From assembly GCF_023343835.1 (NCBI RefSeq), contig NC_064434.1:3639505-3703504 (forward strand): a DNA stretch of 64,000 nucleotides, written 5' to 3'. Below are positions 10,322-43,673 of the stretch, in pieces (position 1 is the stretch's first letter; every line of letters starts with the position of its first letter). Both the position numbers and the translations under genes were made by a program. Source of the stretch: Lagopus muta (taxonomy: Eukaryota > Chordata > Aves > Galliformes > Phasianidae). The notes beneath the pieces were generated by a model. The model made no database searches. It was not told where the DNA came from and saw only the letters and a list, made by a program, of their open reading frames with translations.

Positions 10322-10660
10322 GACGGCCGCACCGCCGCCACACGCGCTCTCGCTCCGCGCGCTCCCGACGCGCTGCTCCCCCCCCCCTCGCCTGTTCCTC
10401 CTCCCGCCACCTCAAACCGCCGCTTAACAGCCGGTGGGCGGGGCCGCTCCGCCCCCCCGTCCAATCAGCTCGCTCGTCCCATGGCTCGGTTAGCGCGAGG
10501 CGAGCCCATTGGGAGACGTGTCCTCGCACCAGCCTTGCGCCAGCCAATAGGTGTGCGGCGGAGCTGGTGTGACGGCCGGCGGGCGGCGCTGATTGGGTGA
10601 CGGCGCCCACCGGCACTCGCGTGGCAGCCCTGAGGGGGCGAGGGGCGGGGCTTTACCATG
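10322..10660 (-). promoter_or_regulatory. FDFT1: FDFT1 CpG-rich promoter with four CCAAT boxes, GC boxes and an SRE-like site
   Basis: The 340 bases upstream of the FDFT1 start are GC- and CpG-rich. Four CCAAT-box cores occur, in both orientations, at 10461-10465, 10508-10512, 10544-10548 and 10592-10596. GC boxes lie near 10447-10457 and 10641-10652. Between two CCAAT boxes, 10564-10573 reads GTCACACCAG on the minus strand, resembling sterol-response elements (ATCACCCCAC type). Squalene synthase promoters in mammals are activated by SREBP together with NF-Y, which fits this layout. The transcription start was not determined; no TATA box is evident. Confidence 0.75.
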
Positions 10661-11150
10661 GCTGCCCCGCCTCTCACCCTTCCTCACCCCCTCTTGGAGC
10701 ATCCTCACGGCCATCCCGGGGACGCGGCGTGCCCCCAAGCTCCTTCTTGCTTCACTCCCAATTAGAGCTGAAGTGCTCCTGCTTGGCTTCAGTCACCCAC
10801 CATGCATTCCCTCCATGGTGCTTCCCCTCCGTGCTCCCTCACAGCCAGCAGCCCCACAGAGCAGCCCACAGCAGAGGGGACCCCCAAGGAGCCCAACCCT
10901 CGGGCCAGCCAAAATCCAAACCCTATGTCTGAGAAGATGAGTTTTACGCGCTCCATGTCACGCACCGACACCCCCAGAGCCACCATACTTCTGATCCATG
11001 GCTTAATGATGGGTTTTAATGAGCATTGCCACCCCTGCCAATGGGGCAGACAGCTCAGAGGCGGGCAGAGATGAGCAGCACCGAGCACTGCGGAGGGTTG
11101 TTTTCATCCTTTGGAAGGAAGCTGCTAAGAGCTGATGGAGGGAACAGCCA
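10661..11150. other. Spacer between NEIL2 3' end and FDFT1 promoter
   Basis: About 500 bases with no repeat and no supportable gene; it may include part of a longer NEIL2 3' UTR. Overlapping short ORFs here are unrelated to known families as far as I can tell. Confidence 0.5.
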
Positions 11151-11156
11151 TTTAAT
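11151..11156 (-). terminator. NEIL2: Candidate NEIL2 polyadenylation signal ATTAAA
   Basis: TTTAAT on the plus strand, about 110 nt past the NEIL2 stop. A second ATTAAA lies at 11015-11020. No AATAAA is closer. Short 3' UTR inferred. Confidence 0.45.
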
Positions 11157-11266
11157 TTTAACCACACCTAATCACTACACAACGCATACTCAGCTCTAAG
11201 CAGGCACAGGATTATCTAACGCTGAACTACACAAGGAAAAAAAAAAAATAGGAACACAGAGCCACG

Positions 11267-11583
11267 TCACTCAGTGCGCAGGGCCAGATCCCCATCCCCT
11301 GGCAGCACTGCAGGTTGGCACTGAGGACACCACCATGTAAGCCTTTTCCAGCCACCCGGGGGTCCTAGGGCTCCTTTCATCACCACGTGCCCAAGAGGAC
11401 ACTGCTCTTTCTGGTAGATCTGCAGGTGCAGCCCTTTGCCTTGCAGCTTGCTCTGCAGCCAGTCGGAGGTGAACTGAATGGCACAATCAAGCAGATGCTC
11501 CAGATCCGACTGAGCCAAGAGAGATCCTTGTGTTAATGGGTGGATCTTCACCAGGTACAGGACTTCATTTTTAATGATGTTCC
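11267..11583 (-). CDS. NEIL2: NEIL2 last coding exon (residues 223-327 and stop), zinc finger
   Basis: Begins (G)[16 protein letters not shown] and contains the CPLGH and CPQC halves of the CHCC zinc finger that binds DNA. Ends ALRTE with TGA at 11269-11267. Acceptor TTTGCAG upstream of 11583. Confidence 0.97.
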
Positions 11584-13952
11584 CTGCAAAGGGTCAGAAA
11601 TAAGGAGATCATAAGGCTATTTCTGTGCAAGACGACACAGACCCATATATCCAGCCACTCTGATTTCAGCCTGATTGATCACACCTTGCAATGCCCTTTC
11701 CTGTATCAGAGGCGGCTTACAAGAAGTAAACCTTCAGCTGGGAATAAACTGGAGGATAGTCTCTTCCCACCAGGCTTCAAGTGCATCCTTCTCTCACAAG
11801 TACCAACCACCCATGCTACAACAGCTCACTGCACACAAAGGCTGCACTCAAGCATCTGAAGCCTGCAGCTAGAGATTGCAAGCCTTCTCCTCCCCCAAAC
11901 CACCACGTGCCCTCCCAGCTGGATCAACCCAATGTCATAACCTTAAGGAGCAGAAGCTCTAACATGCAGATCTGGGTGCAGGCATCCCACCCTCCTCTTT
12001 CTTGCTCTGCCTCTGTGCTCTGGAGCTCACCCAGCCCTGAGAAGTATCTCTGGTCCAAGAGGGTGTAACAGATGGGATGGGATGTGCAGAGGGCATCCAG
12101 TGCCCGGCCACGGTGGAATTCTGCAGACAGGATGTCAGAAGTGGGATCAGCCACCGGAGATGAGCACCAGTGCATTCGGCAGTTGTAGAAAACAAGGAAG
12201 CCTCCGCTCTCAAAATACAGCACCAGCCTGAGAGACGCAGAAGAGATGAGTGAGATCACTAGCCACAAACACCCTGACCTACTCATTGTATTCTGGTTTA
12301 GCTGAAGAGACTTGCAAAGAATGGGAAGTGCAGAGAAAGCAGGTTAGCTTTTAGGTTCTAAATACGCACAACTCATGGACAGTTATCCCTCCTGCTGCCC
12401 TGCAGGTTCTAAAGACAACAGCAGGCAGAGAGAAGTTCCCTACAGCCAGTTGCATGGGAAGACATACAAGTAGATTCTGAACATGTGCAGAGGAGGAGGC
12501 TCCACAACCTCAAATTAAACAGTTCATAAGAGCTGGGTCTGCACTGTCCTTCAGTATTTACCCCTTAACACATTTCCAGTGGCTCTTAATACACCACCAG
12601 TGACCTGGGCTCCTACAATGGTATTTTCACTGCTGTCTCAAATACCCTAGATGCATGCTATTAATCCAATGATTATCCAATCTAATACTAATGAGTCTAA
12701 TAGTCAGATGCTGAAGCTGGGAGGAGGCAGAAGGCAAAGGGCAGAAAACCTCTCACTAAGGATACAACACACAATACCAAGACAATGAAGCACATCCATA
12801 GCAAACCACCCAATGCTGACTCCCTGGTTGAATACACCTCACATCTACTGAAGACACAATATCACCACTTAGGCTTGCTTTTAACACTGAGGGGAAAGGA
12901 GGAGAGGACTGAAAGCGTTTCCACAGCAATTTAGCCTGAACAGGGCCTCTCCAGAACGACAGAAGAACATTTGTAAGAGGCCTCTGCCAAATACCTGGGT
13001 ACAGGGTCCTTCCAGTCCCCCCTCTTATTGGCTCTGCTTGCTCTTGAGAACTCGTTTGCCCGAACGCTGCCAAACAAACCGAAGTGGAAGCGCAGCCAAC
13101 TGCCTGGGCCCCCTGCTGCACTTGGAGCACCAGGTCTGGAGTTCTGCAGTTCCTGCAGCTCTTCTTCCTGGGTCGGAGTCAATGGAGCACAAACCTGCCC
13201 TTGCTTTCCCTGAACAAGGGACCTAGACCCTGTGGCAGCCTCTTTTTGCAGCTCTGTCTCTTCCACACTTGGTTCAGAGGGAGAGCTGGCTGCCACAAAC
13301 GCTAGGAATAAGTTCTTCCCATGGACCTGAGGGGGAAAAAAAGTGGAATGTCCTGAGGATCTCTGTTCAGATGCTACTCTGGAAGCTCCTGGCAGGACAG
13401 AGATGTCAGGGCAGACACACAGACACACTCAGACCAACCACAAGTGGCTTGAACAACACACACCTGCACCCACAGCTGGAACCACAATGCAGTCTGATGT
13501 GAGGTTAGCGTGGCTTAGATAGTTATGGGTACCTACAGCATTGACATCCACCTAGCCAAGTAAAACCTGGCTTTCTGGTCTAAGGGATGCCTCTGTGCCA
13601 GCTCACAGCTGAAAGGAACAAGCCTGCTGCTCCTCTTGACGTTCACATACTGAACAAACCAACTCATCTTCTATAAACCTTCCATGACAGCCACACACAC
13701 AACCCTGGTGCCACTCTCAGGCCACGCACCTTCTGTGACACAGATGCAGGGTAGCTGTGGCTTCCCTCTCAGACCTGCCACAGATTGATATGGGTCACCT
13801 TCAGCACAGCTCACCTGGGAATCCTGGAGCCTCAGGGCATTCAGGTCATTCACATTAATCTTCTTGCTGCTTCCCCCCACCTTGGCCACCACTTGTCCCA
13901 CAAAACGTGAGGTCAGCAGCTGGAACTTCCTCACTGATGGGCCCTCTGGCAT
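11267..13952 (-). CDS. NEIL2: Nei-like DNA glycosylase 2, complete 4-coding-exon CDS span
   Basis: Base-excision-repair bifunctional glycosylase/AP lyase that removes oxidised bases, with preference for bubble or single-stranded DNA. The spliced CDS is 327 aa (human 332), from exons 13815-13952, 12995-13326, 12031-12227 and 11267-11583. All junctions are GT/AG and the frame closes. The N-terminus [10 protein letters not shown] supplies the catalytic Pro2 and Glu3; Lys50 is retained in VHGK at the start of the next exon. Residues about 60-130 are a low-complexity linker. The H2TH region includes YFSGLGN (about 218-224). The C-terminal CHCC zinc finger has ligands C284, H288, C308 and C311. It lies between GATA4 and FDFT1 on the same strand, as in mammals. 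The first, noncoding exon was not resolved. Confidence 0.97.
12031..12227 (-). CDS. NEIL2: NEIL2 third coding exon (residues 157-223)
   Basis: Encodes [19 protein letters not shown] through [14 protein letters not shown]. Acceptor CTCAG upstream of 12227; donor GTGAGC at 12025-12030. 197 nt; the last G is completed to a Gly codon by the next exon. Confidence 0.96.
12995..13326 (-). CDS. NEIL2: NEIL2 second coding exon (residues 47-157)
   Basis: Begins [10 protein letters not shown], with catalytic Lys50, then a Ser/Glu/Gln-rich linker, then [20 protein letters not shown] and [11 protein letters not shown]. 332 nt, leaving AG of a split Arg codon; donor GTATTT. Confidence 0.95.
13815..13952 (-). 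CDS. NEIL2: NEIL2 first coding exon (residues 1-46)
   Basis: The ATG at 13952-13950 opens [10 protein letters not shown]; the initiator Met must be removed to expose the Pro2 nucleophile. An acceptor TTTTAG lies just upstream (exon begins at about 13961, leaving 9 nt of 5' UTR). Donor GTGAGC at 13809-13814. 138 nt, phase 0. Confidence 0.96.
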
Positions 13953-13961
13953 CTCTACCAG

Positions 13962-16900
13962 CTAAAAGGCAGGTCCTTCTCACACTTGGTGCCTTAGAGC
14001 TGAGGGAAAGCTTACAGCTCAGAAAAAGAGCAAGAAAACACAAGGAAGCAACAGCCCACATTCGCATCAGCTCACAGCAACTGAAACCAGAGCCTTCAGT
14101 AGGGCCTGCTTCAGCCCCAGCCCTCCAACCCATCTTCTGCTTGAGCAAGGACACATGCTCACCCACTGCAGCTCCCAGCCCATAAGAGGCAGAAGCAGCC
14201 TGTGTAGCAGCCATCTACACAGGGTGGTGAGCTGCAGTGCTGCGTGAATGTACCCTCAATAGGGCTGGGCAAGGCAACACAGCTACAAAGCCTTCATGTG
14301 CTGCAGTGGGCCAAAGCCTTTCAGGAAAAGCCCCAAGAGATGATGTATGTCAGAGAACATTATCTAGATCTAAGACATGAGCTAAAAAGGTATTAACTGC
14401 TTATACAAACACGATTGCTTTAGCAGCAACAGAAGACTGAGCTCAATCCCCACGCTTCCTAAGGCGGGAGGTAATTAAATCACACCCTAGCTCCATTTAG
14501 CTACGTACCACATTCAGACTACAGGCAAAAGCCAGTAACAGGTCAAGAGCCACCTAGAAGACATTCCTGCTGCTAAAGGTACCAGCTGCAATCCAAATCC
14601 CTGGGATCAGCTCTTGACACCAAAGGCTCTGACCATGCCCTCCAGGTCTTCACCCTGATTATCCAGGCACTGGATTTGTGTCAAACAGTACAGTACAAGG
14701 CATTCACCCAACACATTCACACACACGCTGCACACCCCCCTGCCCTAAACACTGCACCCAGCCCCCAAGCCATTACCCTACACACAACAGACTAAGCAGC
14801 CTCCTCCCTTCTTCCCTATTTCATTGACAGCTTCTTCTACCTCATGCTCCTGAACCATTCCCCTGCCTTCAGTCACTTCTCAACACTCTCACAGCCCAAA
14901 CCAGCACTGCCCTTTTCCTATCCCTTACACCCCAAAATCCCCTTACCACCCTTCTCCAGAGAAAGAAGGCCCTTCCAGCCACTAACATATAAGCAGCAAG
15001 AGGGCTCCTCTGCTGGCTGGTAAAGGAGAAGTGGATGAGGTTTCAAGTGCTGGCCGCACCCACCCCATCGATTACACCAGACCCAGGGACTGGTTGAACT
15101 GGGAAGGGGTCTGAATTCCCCTCATCAGAAAGAGGAGGTGATTGTATGAGAGCTGTGTGTGCTTTCAGCTAACGGGTGGCATCTGTGAGCTCAGCTGAAG
15201 GCAATTAGACTGAATTAGCAATGTGCTCCACAAACTCACGTCTGTGAAAAGAGCAAAAAGATAAACCGTGATGGCATTGAGGTGCCATTCCAGTGCAGGA
15301 GCTCATCCTTTTCCCTCTGTGCTAATGGTATTACAAGATGGAGAACATCTAGGCTGTTTTTCTCCTTATGCATTAAAAAAAGCATTGCTTTTCCAAGTGC
15401 ACTGAATATGAGAGCAGTTACCCCCAGCTCTCCTCAGGATGCCCAGCAGGAAAGTCAAGACCCAAGCTTTTGGTTTTATTATTATTGTTTTATTTCCATT
15501 CGTTCTAAAGGTGTAGACGTTATGTGGATTGGTAGCCATACTACTTCATAATATATATTTTTTTACATCTTTAAATAATTACAGCTTGTTCAGTTGGTTG
15601 GTTTCCCTCTCCCCCTTACGAATCAGTGTCTGTTTCTGTGGGATCTCCTCAGCTGACACGGGAATCTTCAAACTTAATGCATGAGAAAAGAACAAACAAC
15701 CAACCAAAACCGACAAACAAAACCAAACACCACCCCTGGCACAGTCACAGCTTCAGTCATGTTAACTGTTGTCATATTCAGTTACATTAAGAGTTGTTGA
15801 TTGGTTTCAAAGCTCCCTTACGATGCTCTTGAGCTCCTCCTGATCGGAGGAGGTTTAATCAGCCCATGTAATTGCAAGTGAAATATGGATCTCTTTGGAT
15901 TAACTTATGAAACAAAAACGGATGCAATTCAAGATATTGCACTTTCACAAGGAGGAAAGACATTTAAAATGATAAATGACCTTTTCACCCCTTTCTCTCT
16001 CTCCATCCCAGTTCTCATCTTGCCATGGAGCCATAGCAATGGTCTGGTTTGGCACAACCCAGATATGTGCTGCAAACCCTCAGGCATCCCAGTTTATGTG
16101 TGTGATTAATGGTGAGCTTTAAGGGAACAACTTCTGCAAATACATTGGTAGATGTGCTCAAGTGTTTTGCAGGACCAGGCACTTTGCTCTTACTCTTCAG
16201 GGAAGAGATGGTTCTCAGCTCTGTCCTTTTTTTGTGTGTACAAATACACAAATTCAGGCCTATCACTGTGTGTGGCTGATGCTAGAAGGGACCTCTGGAA
16301 GTCATCTGACTGGCGGTCCTCAGCTGGACTTCCAGACATGCTGCAATGGAACAAATTATAACAATAATAATAGCAACAATTGTTTTGCTATATTAAGTCT
16401 CTGATAATTGTGTTTTATTTCATTAACAAAGCAAGTTCTCCGTGCCTCTCCTATCGTTTGAAGGAAAGCAAAGCTCAAATGTAACCCCAAATTTAAGGGG
16501 TTGCCCCACAGCTAGGTTGAGCTGAACCTCTTGGTAGGACTGTCATTCTCATGTCCTGTAAGTATCCCTTCATGCATCACTTCTGGTGTTGGCATGCTTT
16601 GTTGGCAACGTGAGGCACATCTGAGCTTCAACTACTTGTAAAAGCAGTGGCAGAAGAGCTCATTTCTACTATGAAAGGGCCGAGAGGCTCATGAAAGCAG
16701 ACGTCTTGTTATCAGGATCCCTGTAAATGCTCCTCACTGAGTTTCAGTGTTCAATTTTTAAGGCTGTGTGGGAAGCAGAAAACCAGTTAGCCAAATTCTA
16801 TCGTTTAGGTAACCTAAGAGAATGTGAGCCAGGGAACCACCAGACTTACATCTCGCAGGGTTTTTCTGCTTGGCATGGCAAACAGATTCCTTTATGGCAC

Positions 16901-19632
16901 TTAAGAGTGTGTTCTCAGGGCAGGAGAGAACTTCAGCCGGGGATTTTGGCTTTGAGGGCAATACAAGGAACACAGTAAATGGGCAAGGCAGAAAAAGCCT
17001 TTGGGAGCATAAGCACAGAGGGAGAAATGCTGTGCTTTTGGTCTGGACCTTTGTTCCTCTCCAGGAGGCTGCCTGCTTCTCTCTTCCTCAGGCTGTTCAG
17101 GGTAGTTTTAAGCATCTGAAATGTGTGCAGAAGCCAAGAGGCATCTCTGGGGTGTGTTCTTCTCTGCCACAGACAAGATCACAGCTGCATCCCTAGAGAT
17201 CTTGGCTGCTGAGTGCAAAGCAATGCAGTACAAGGAGGAGGCTGACTAATGACCTGTGTGCTCTTGGAGAAACACCTTTGTTTTTTCTTTCACCCCAAAT
17301 TCATGTTCTTAGGTGCTGTTTCTGGCCTCTTCTCTGCAGGCTGCTGGGCTTCAGCAGAATCACAGGATTTCATGGTAATGTTTTATTCATGTTTCGTTGA
17401 ACGGCTCTTCCTTGTCTGTAGTGAATAAACTAATGAGGTTAGACCTTACATTAGCTCTGAAGGACAGAGTGCAAATTCTGTGGTTATCTTGCAAGTGGCG
17501 GATGGAAAAACTTTCCAGATCAGGAGTTTCATTCCCATAAGCCAGCTGAAAGGCACTCCTTGTCAACGGGAGGACCACACTTCTTATGGGGAAGCTCAGT
17601 GAGGAGCCTCAAGGTGCAAACGCCATCCAGACATGGCATCACTGCCATGCTGTCTTTCTCCAGGTACTGCAGAGTCTCTGTCACCTCTACAAACCCCTGC
17701 AAATCTGAGTTCTGAGCAGAGCGCAGGGGTTGTGGAGGGGTCCAGCTCTCTACTGTGCTCCATTTCAACTCTCTGTCACAACCAGTCCAGTTGAATCCTT
17801 CTCCTTAAAGAAACTTTTCAACCATGAGGAGGAAAATAGAGAGTTAAACACAGATAATACAGGGTCGTGGTTTTGCTTCAACCATGTCTGTGGCTTTCCT
17901 CTTCACCAAGCCACGTATCTTGGTATTTTGTCAGAAACACTCTTTGTGGGAATGGTGAAGTGTGAGTGTAAGATGGAGGGTGGCACCTTACATCCTTCAG
18001 CATATTTTGTGGGGATGCACCATCCCTCTTCTGGTATCACCTGGTTCCATAGTCAAGTTCTGGATGCAGGGAGGAAAAGAAGGAGCTGGGAAGGCAAGAA
18101 GAAGGGTAACGGAGTTTGGGAGCAGACAGAAACAAGGCTGGAGAATCTTGTAGGATGAGGTCTCCCAGAAATTCTCTACCTGTACAGGCAAAGCTGTCCC
18201 TCCTTGGAAACGCTGATGGAAGCATGCTGGCAAGCATCTGTGGAAGCATTCAGACTGCACAGAGGAGCTGTAGCGTATGCGCTGCTGGATTTTGTTAAGC
18301 ACATGTTAGACAAAGAGCAACTAAAGGTAGGTTAGGTTGAACTGATCCCTTTTGGACAAGGAAACGAGTCTGTGGCCTCTTAGCATCACTTCCAACTCAA
18401 TTTTTCAGAATTTTCTGGTTGCTAAGAGGCTTATGGTTAGGTAAACACATGAGTTTTGTTTAATACTTGTGTATGAATGGAGTTAAACTTCTCTTGCAGG
18501 CAAGCAAGTCTATGCACATGCTTAGTAAAGCGGATGGCCTCTGCCTGCATCCATTAGAGGCTGAGGACTTTTCTTGTTGTGAAAGGTGAAATCCTTAAGA
18601 CATGGAAAATGATCATGAGCATAGGGGAACAGTGGGCACTCAGAGTGCAATGAGAAATAAATGACAATCAGATTTCATCAGTGACAATGAAGACAACAGA
18701 AAAGCATGCGAAAAAATTAACTGTCTCAAAAGCAACAGCACAGCAGTGTTAAAGAGCAAACTTTCACTTGCTGTGCTCTACAATAATCTCTAAGCCTGGC
18801 TTGTAGCTATTTGTAAGGGAAAAGCCCAACAGTTTCCTCCAGGATTTGATGACCAAGGTGGGTTTCCTCTACCCGCTTCCAGAAAGTTTCTCCTTCCAAT
18901 ATCCCCCTTTGACTTCAGACAGACTTTCTCCAGGCTCAGCCTTTTAGAAACACAGTCCCTTGATTTTGTAGTGATAAATAGGAAAGGAGTTACTATTAAA
19001 TACAGACATTCATTAGGTTTTCAGACCACCTAAAGAAATGAAGGCAATGCTCAAGATGCATGAGCTGAGCATGAGGATGTGGGTCTCTTTTTTTTTCTCT
19101 GCCCTAGATCATATCAAATCCACTAAAGCCACCACAGCGTGTCTGCTCAACAAACTGTTCTGAAACTGGCTCCATTTGGTGGAAGATCACTGAAATGGGG
19201 TAACGACGATGGCATTCCCTCTGGTCAGGAAACACATGGATGATGACAGGAGAAAAAGATGTGTCTGTGCCACCATTGTCTAAGTCTCAAATGGCAAATG
19301 TTTTTAAATAGACAACCCCCCACGAAAAAATATGTTCATCTTTGTGTTTCTGGCTATTTCTTAGAAGGTGGTGGCAATCAAATACAAGGCAACTTGTTTG
19401 AAGGGAGGAAAAGGGTTTCAAATCCATTAGTTACTTTGAGATTTGAGTCTTCTTGGCTTGTTTTGTAAGAGCTCTCCTACACTTCACGTAAGTCCTCTTT
19501 ACCTCTTTGTTGGAACATCTCACCACGGCAGGAGAGCAGGGGAGGAGGGAAACAACATTGACGTGATTATTATATGGCATCTTCTTCACCTCTCCAGTGG
19601 ATCAGCCTCAAGTCTATGGGTGGAAGACCAGT
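13962..19632 (-). other. NEIL2 upstream region and GATA4 3' UTR/intergenic region
   Basis: No coding gene seen. The NEIL2 noncoding first exon and promoter must lie here; the best minus-strand donor-like sites are GTGAGC near 14157-14162 and GTAAGG at 14941-14946. The GATA4 3' UTR starts at 19632. AATAAA (minus) candidates are at 17382-17387, 16414-16419 and a close pair at 15475-15480 and 15488-15493; ATTAAA at 18459-18464. The boundary between the two genes cannot be set from sequence alone. The 14220-15270 stretch is ordinary unique sequence. Confidence 0.5.
17382..17387 (-). terminator. GATA4: Candidate GATA4 polyadenylation signal AATAAA
   Basis: First canonical AATAAA on the minus strand downstream of the GATA4 stop, giving a 3' UTR of about 2.25 kb, near the size in mammals. 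An ATTAAA at 18459-18464 is a shorter alternative. Confidence 0.4.
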
Positions 19633-40782
<21,150 letters not shown>

Positions 40783-42255
40783 CTCGCAGCGGGGCCCCCC
40801 AAACCCCAGATGGGTCTCCGAGTGCAATCCAGAGCGATGGGGAGCCGGCGAACCACCCCGATTCCCTTCTCCAGCGCTGGAGGCGGATGGAGCGGTGTTG
40901 CGTGGGTCCAACCTCGCAGCCCTGACCGAACTGTGGCCGGTGATGGGATTTTGTCCTTCACCCACCCCTCCCCACCACCCACCTTCCCCACCTTCAGCAG
41001 GTCCCCAGCCAGCAGTCCCGGTCCCCTTTAGCTTCTGCTTGGCCTTAGCTTCTCCCACCGGGATCCATCCATCGGCTCCCCCCCCTCAACAGTGGGGCCG
41101 GGCTGCTTAAAACCCTCGGGCAGTCTCCTCCCCGTCCAACCTCCCCCCACCCCCCCACCCCGGCCCGTCCTACACCAGCACCGGGCGATGGGAAGGGGAT
41201 GCAGGAGCCCACCTCGGGGCGAGGTGGGGGGGGGTAAGGAGGTTAGAGCAGGGCCTAGGGCTGGGGGGGGAGGTGAGATGGAGAAGTCAGGGAAGGGGGG
41301 AGCAGCCGGGAAAGGTGAGAGACAGAGAAGCCCTGGAGCAAAACCTTTGTCCCGCAGGTAGGGCCGGTGCTTTAAGCTGCTAATGGCCAACTCCCCCCCC
41401 CCCCCCCTCCCCCGGGGCTGGTGTTTGATGTGGGGAGGCTGAGAACTGCAGGGAGGGCTCTGGGGGGGGAGCAGGTGGGAATTAAATTAAGCTTTTGCTT
41501 GGCCTCCAGCTGCCCTGCCCCACGTGTGGCCGTGTCACCCCACAGCCACGAGTGGGGGCTGAACGGTGCCTCTGTTTCAGTGGGGAGCAGCCCCCTGCCC
41601 AATTCCTCCTCCCACAGGGTTGCAGTGCTCTTTTCACACGAGGGAGACCCACTGGGGACGCCGAGGTTGGGCTGTAGGATGGAGCAGGCACTGCGTTCTG
41701 GTCCTTTGGTTTTGGGGGCAGAAAGCTCAGTTTCGGGACTCACCACTCATTGCTCGCGAAGGCGAAACCCCACCAAATGCCGCCGGAAGGGGAGCAAAGC
41801 AAAATAAGCTGCTGTTTTCTGTGCAGTGGATGGATCCTAGAAAACCCAGGGCCGTCTGGAGTGGAGAACTACGGCCAGAGAACCAACTCCTGGGACGGAT
41901 TTGGGTTGAACCAGCAGATCCCCCAGGTTGAACCCCTTCTGCCGGGCTGAATTTAGCAGCGGGAGAGATAACCAGGAGATAAGGGCTGATACCCGGCAGG
42001 ACAGCAGGAGACCGGCCGAGGGAAGGGGGAGAAGCTGGAGGCCGAGTCCTGCAGTGCTTCAGGAGCGGGTAAGGATGGCAGCGGGGTGGGGAAAAAAAGG
42101 GGGTTTAGGGGGGCTCTGCTTCATCCCAAAGTGCAGATGGCGGATAGGATGCTGTGTTGCAGGCTTAGCATGAGCCCGGTTCCCATTGGGGTCTCCAAAG
42201 AGGAGCAGGATCCCACAGAGGGGTGGGAAAAGGAGTAAATTCCTGTCTTGTCAGC

Positions 42256-42295
<40 letters not shown>
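42256..42295. repeat. (AAT)13 microsatellite
   Basis: Forty uninterrupted bases of AAT repeat; likely length-polymorphic. Confidence 0.98.
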
Positions 42296-42726
42296 GGACC
42301 CAAACCGAAATTGAGTCCGAAGAAACAATAGGAGGAAGTTATTCGGGGAGGCCGAGAGGAAGGGGCTCAACGAGGCTGCAGCGAGCGGGAGGAGAGGGGA
42401 TGGGGAATGAGACCCACCTTAATGCTGGGGGCAGGAGGTGGTGGGGGGTCCGGGGGGGTCCCCTCGCTGTGTGGGGCAGCCCCTGTTGCGTGGGGCACCC
42501 CTCGTTCTCGGGGAGGCAGAGGGCAAAGGGATGCCGGGCTCCTGCTGCGCCGATGGGGTGCAGAGGGGTAATGGGGTTTTGTCCGCGTTCCCCCTACCCC
42601 AAAAAACCCAAACTTTTCCCCTCTCCCCAGTGTGGCCCAGCTCCCCAGTCCCACTCGCTGAGTGGTTTGCCCACGTCACGTGGAAGTGGGCGGCGATGAG
42701 AGGAAAGAGGTGGTGGTGTTGGAAGG

Positions 42727-42776
42727 GTGTGTGTGTGTGTATGTGTGTGTGTATGTAGGGGGGGGGGGGGGGGGGG
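42727..42776. repeat. (GT)n followed by a 19-base G-run
   Basis: An alternating gtgtgtgt/gtat tract (42727-42757) runs directly into 19 consecutive G (42758-42776). Potential Z-DNA next to G-quadruplex sequence; the G-run length is prone to sequencing error. Confidence 0.95.
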
Positions 42777-43638
42777 TTGGTGCCTCTTGCACCATCAGCC
42801 GGGCACCAGGATTCATTGCCATGCCAAAAAAAAGGGGGAAAAAAAGGGGAGAAGGGGAGGGGGGGGGGGAGGGAAGAATAAAATAATGAAATCAAAGCAT
42901 GGAATGATTGCACGGCCAGGCAAAATCCAACCTTTCCACGCACCCAAATGGTGCCCACCTCGCAGAGGGGACAAGGCTGGGGTACAGGGCAACCTCAATC
43001 TGTTTTGGAATGACGCTGTTCCTTTGGGACAGTCAAAGGAATTTCTCCAAGCTGCTGCCCCAACGTCTGGCAGAGGCCACTGGATCTAAAGGTTTAGTGG
43101 GAGAATGTGGGGCAGCTCAATGGAGGGGGTCCTACTGGGGTCTGGGGATCTCTGCTCCCTGAGAACGGTGCTCATACCCTGAATATTCCCTAACACCCAC
43201 ACCCTGGGTTTATAGAGCCCAGAACCCTGGGTTTGTGATGCATTTTAGGGGGGGGGGGCTCTGAGCAGGGAGAAGCAAGAGCTGGGTGATGGCAAAGGAT
43301 CTGGGGGCTCAGAAAGAGGGAATTAGGAATCTCCATCCGAAAGAGATTTCTTCTCTTTAGGTTCAGGGAGGAAAGGAGGGGGGAAGCGATTTATGGGAAT
43401 TGTATCCCAGCTTTAGAACAGCTCCCAGGGGCTCCCCCAGTCCCATTGAACCCAAAATGGGGACTCCAGAGCAGCTGGAAATGTGGCTGGGAGAGATTGG
43501 GGCAGGCAGACCAAGCAGAACATAGTTATGAGCACCTATGAAATAATAGACCTAACAGCCATAGGCAGAAGGGCAGCGCAGGCAAATAGAAGCAACAGCA
43601 GCACTCTGTGCAGTGAAATATGTACACTTTGGGGTTGA

Positions 43639-43673
43639 TTTTTTTATTTTTTATTATTTTTTTTTTATTTTTT
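43639..43673. repeat. T-rich low-complexity tract
   Basis: Runs of T broken by single A. Confidence 0.9.

Noticed and set aside
14156-14214. Possible NEIL2 exon 1 with ATG GCT GCT ACA and a GTGAGC donor
   Set aside because: Splicing to the acceptor before 13961 would put this ATG out of frame with [10 protein letters not shown], and the area is not CpG-rich. Could only be a noncoding or uORF-bearing exon; left as a candidate donor.
16277-16330. Short CR1-like string (gctagaagggacctctggaagtcatctgact)
   Set aside because: Too short and diverged to call with confidence.
40783-41058. In-frame N-terminal extension upstream of GATA4 MYQSLAM
   Set aside because: Low-complexity Gly/Ser/Arg sequence without family similarity; the known GATA4 start is conserved. 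It is most likely 5' UTR or intron. A non-AUG-initiated extension cannot be excluded.
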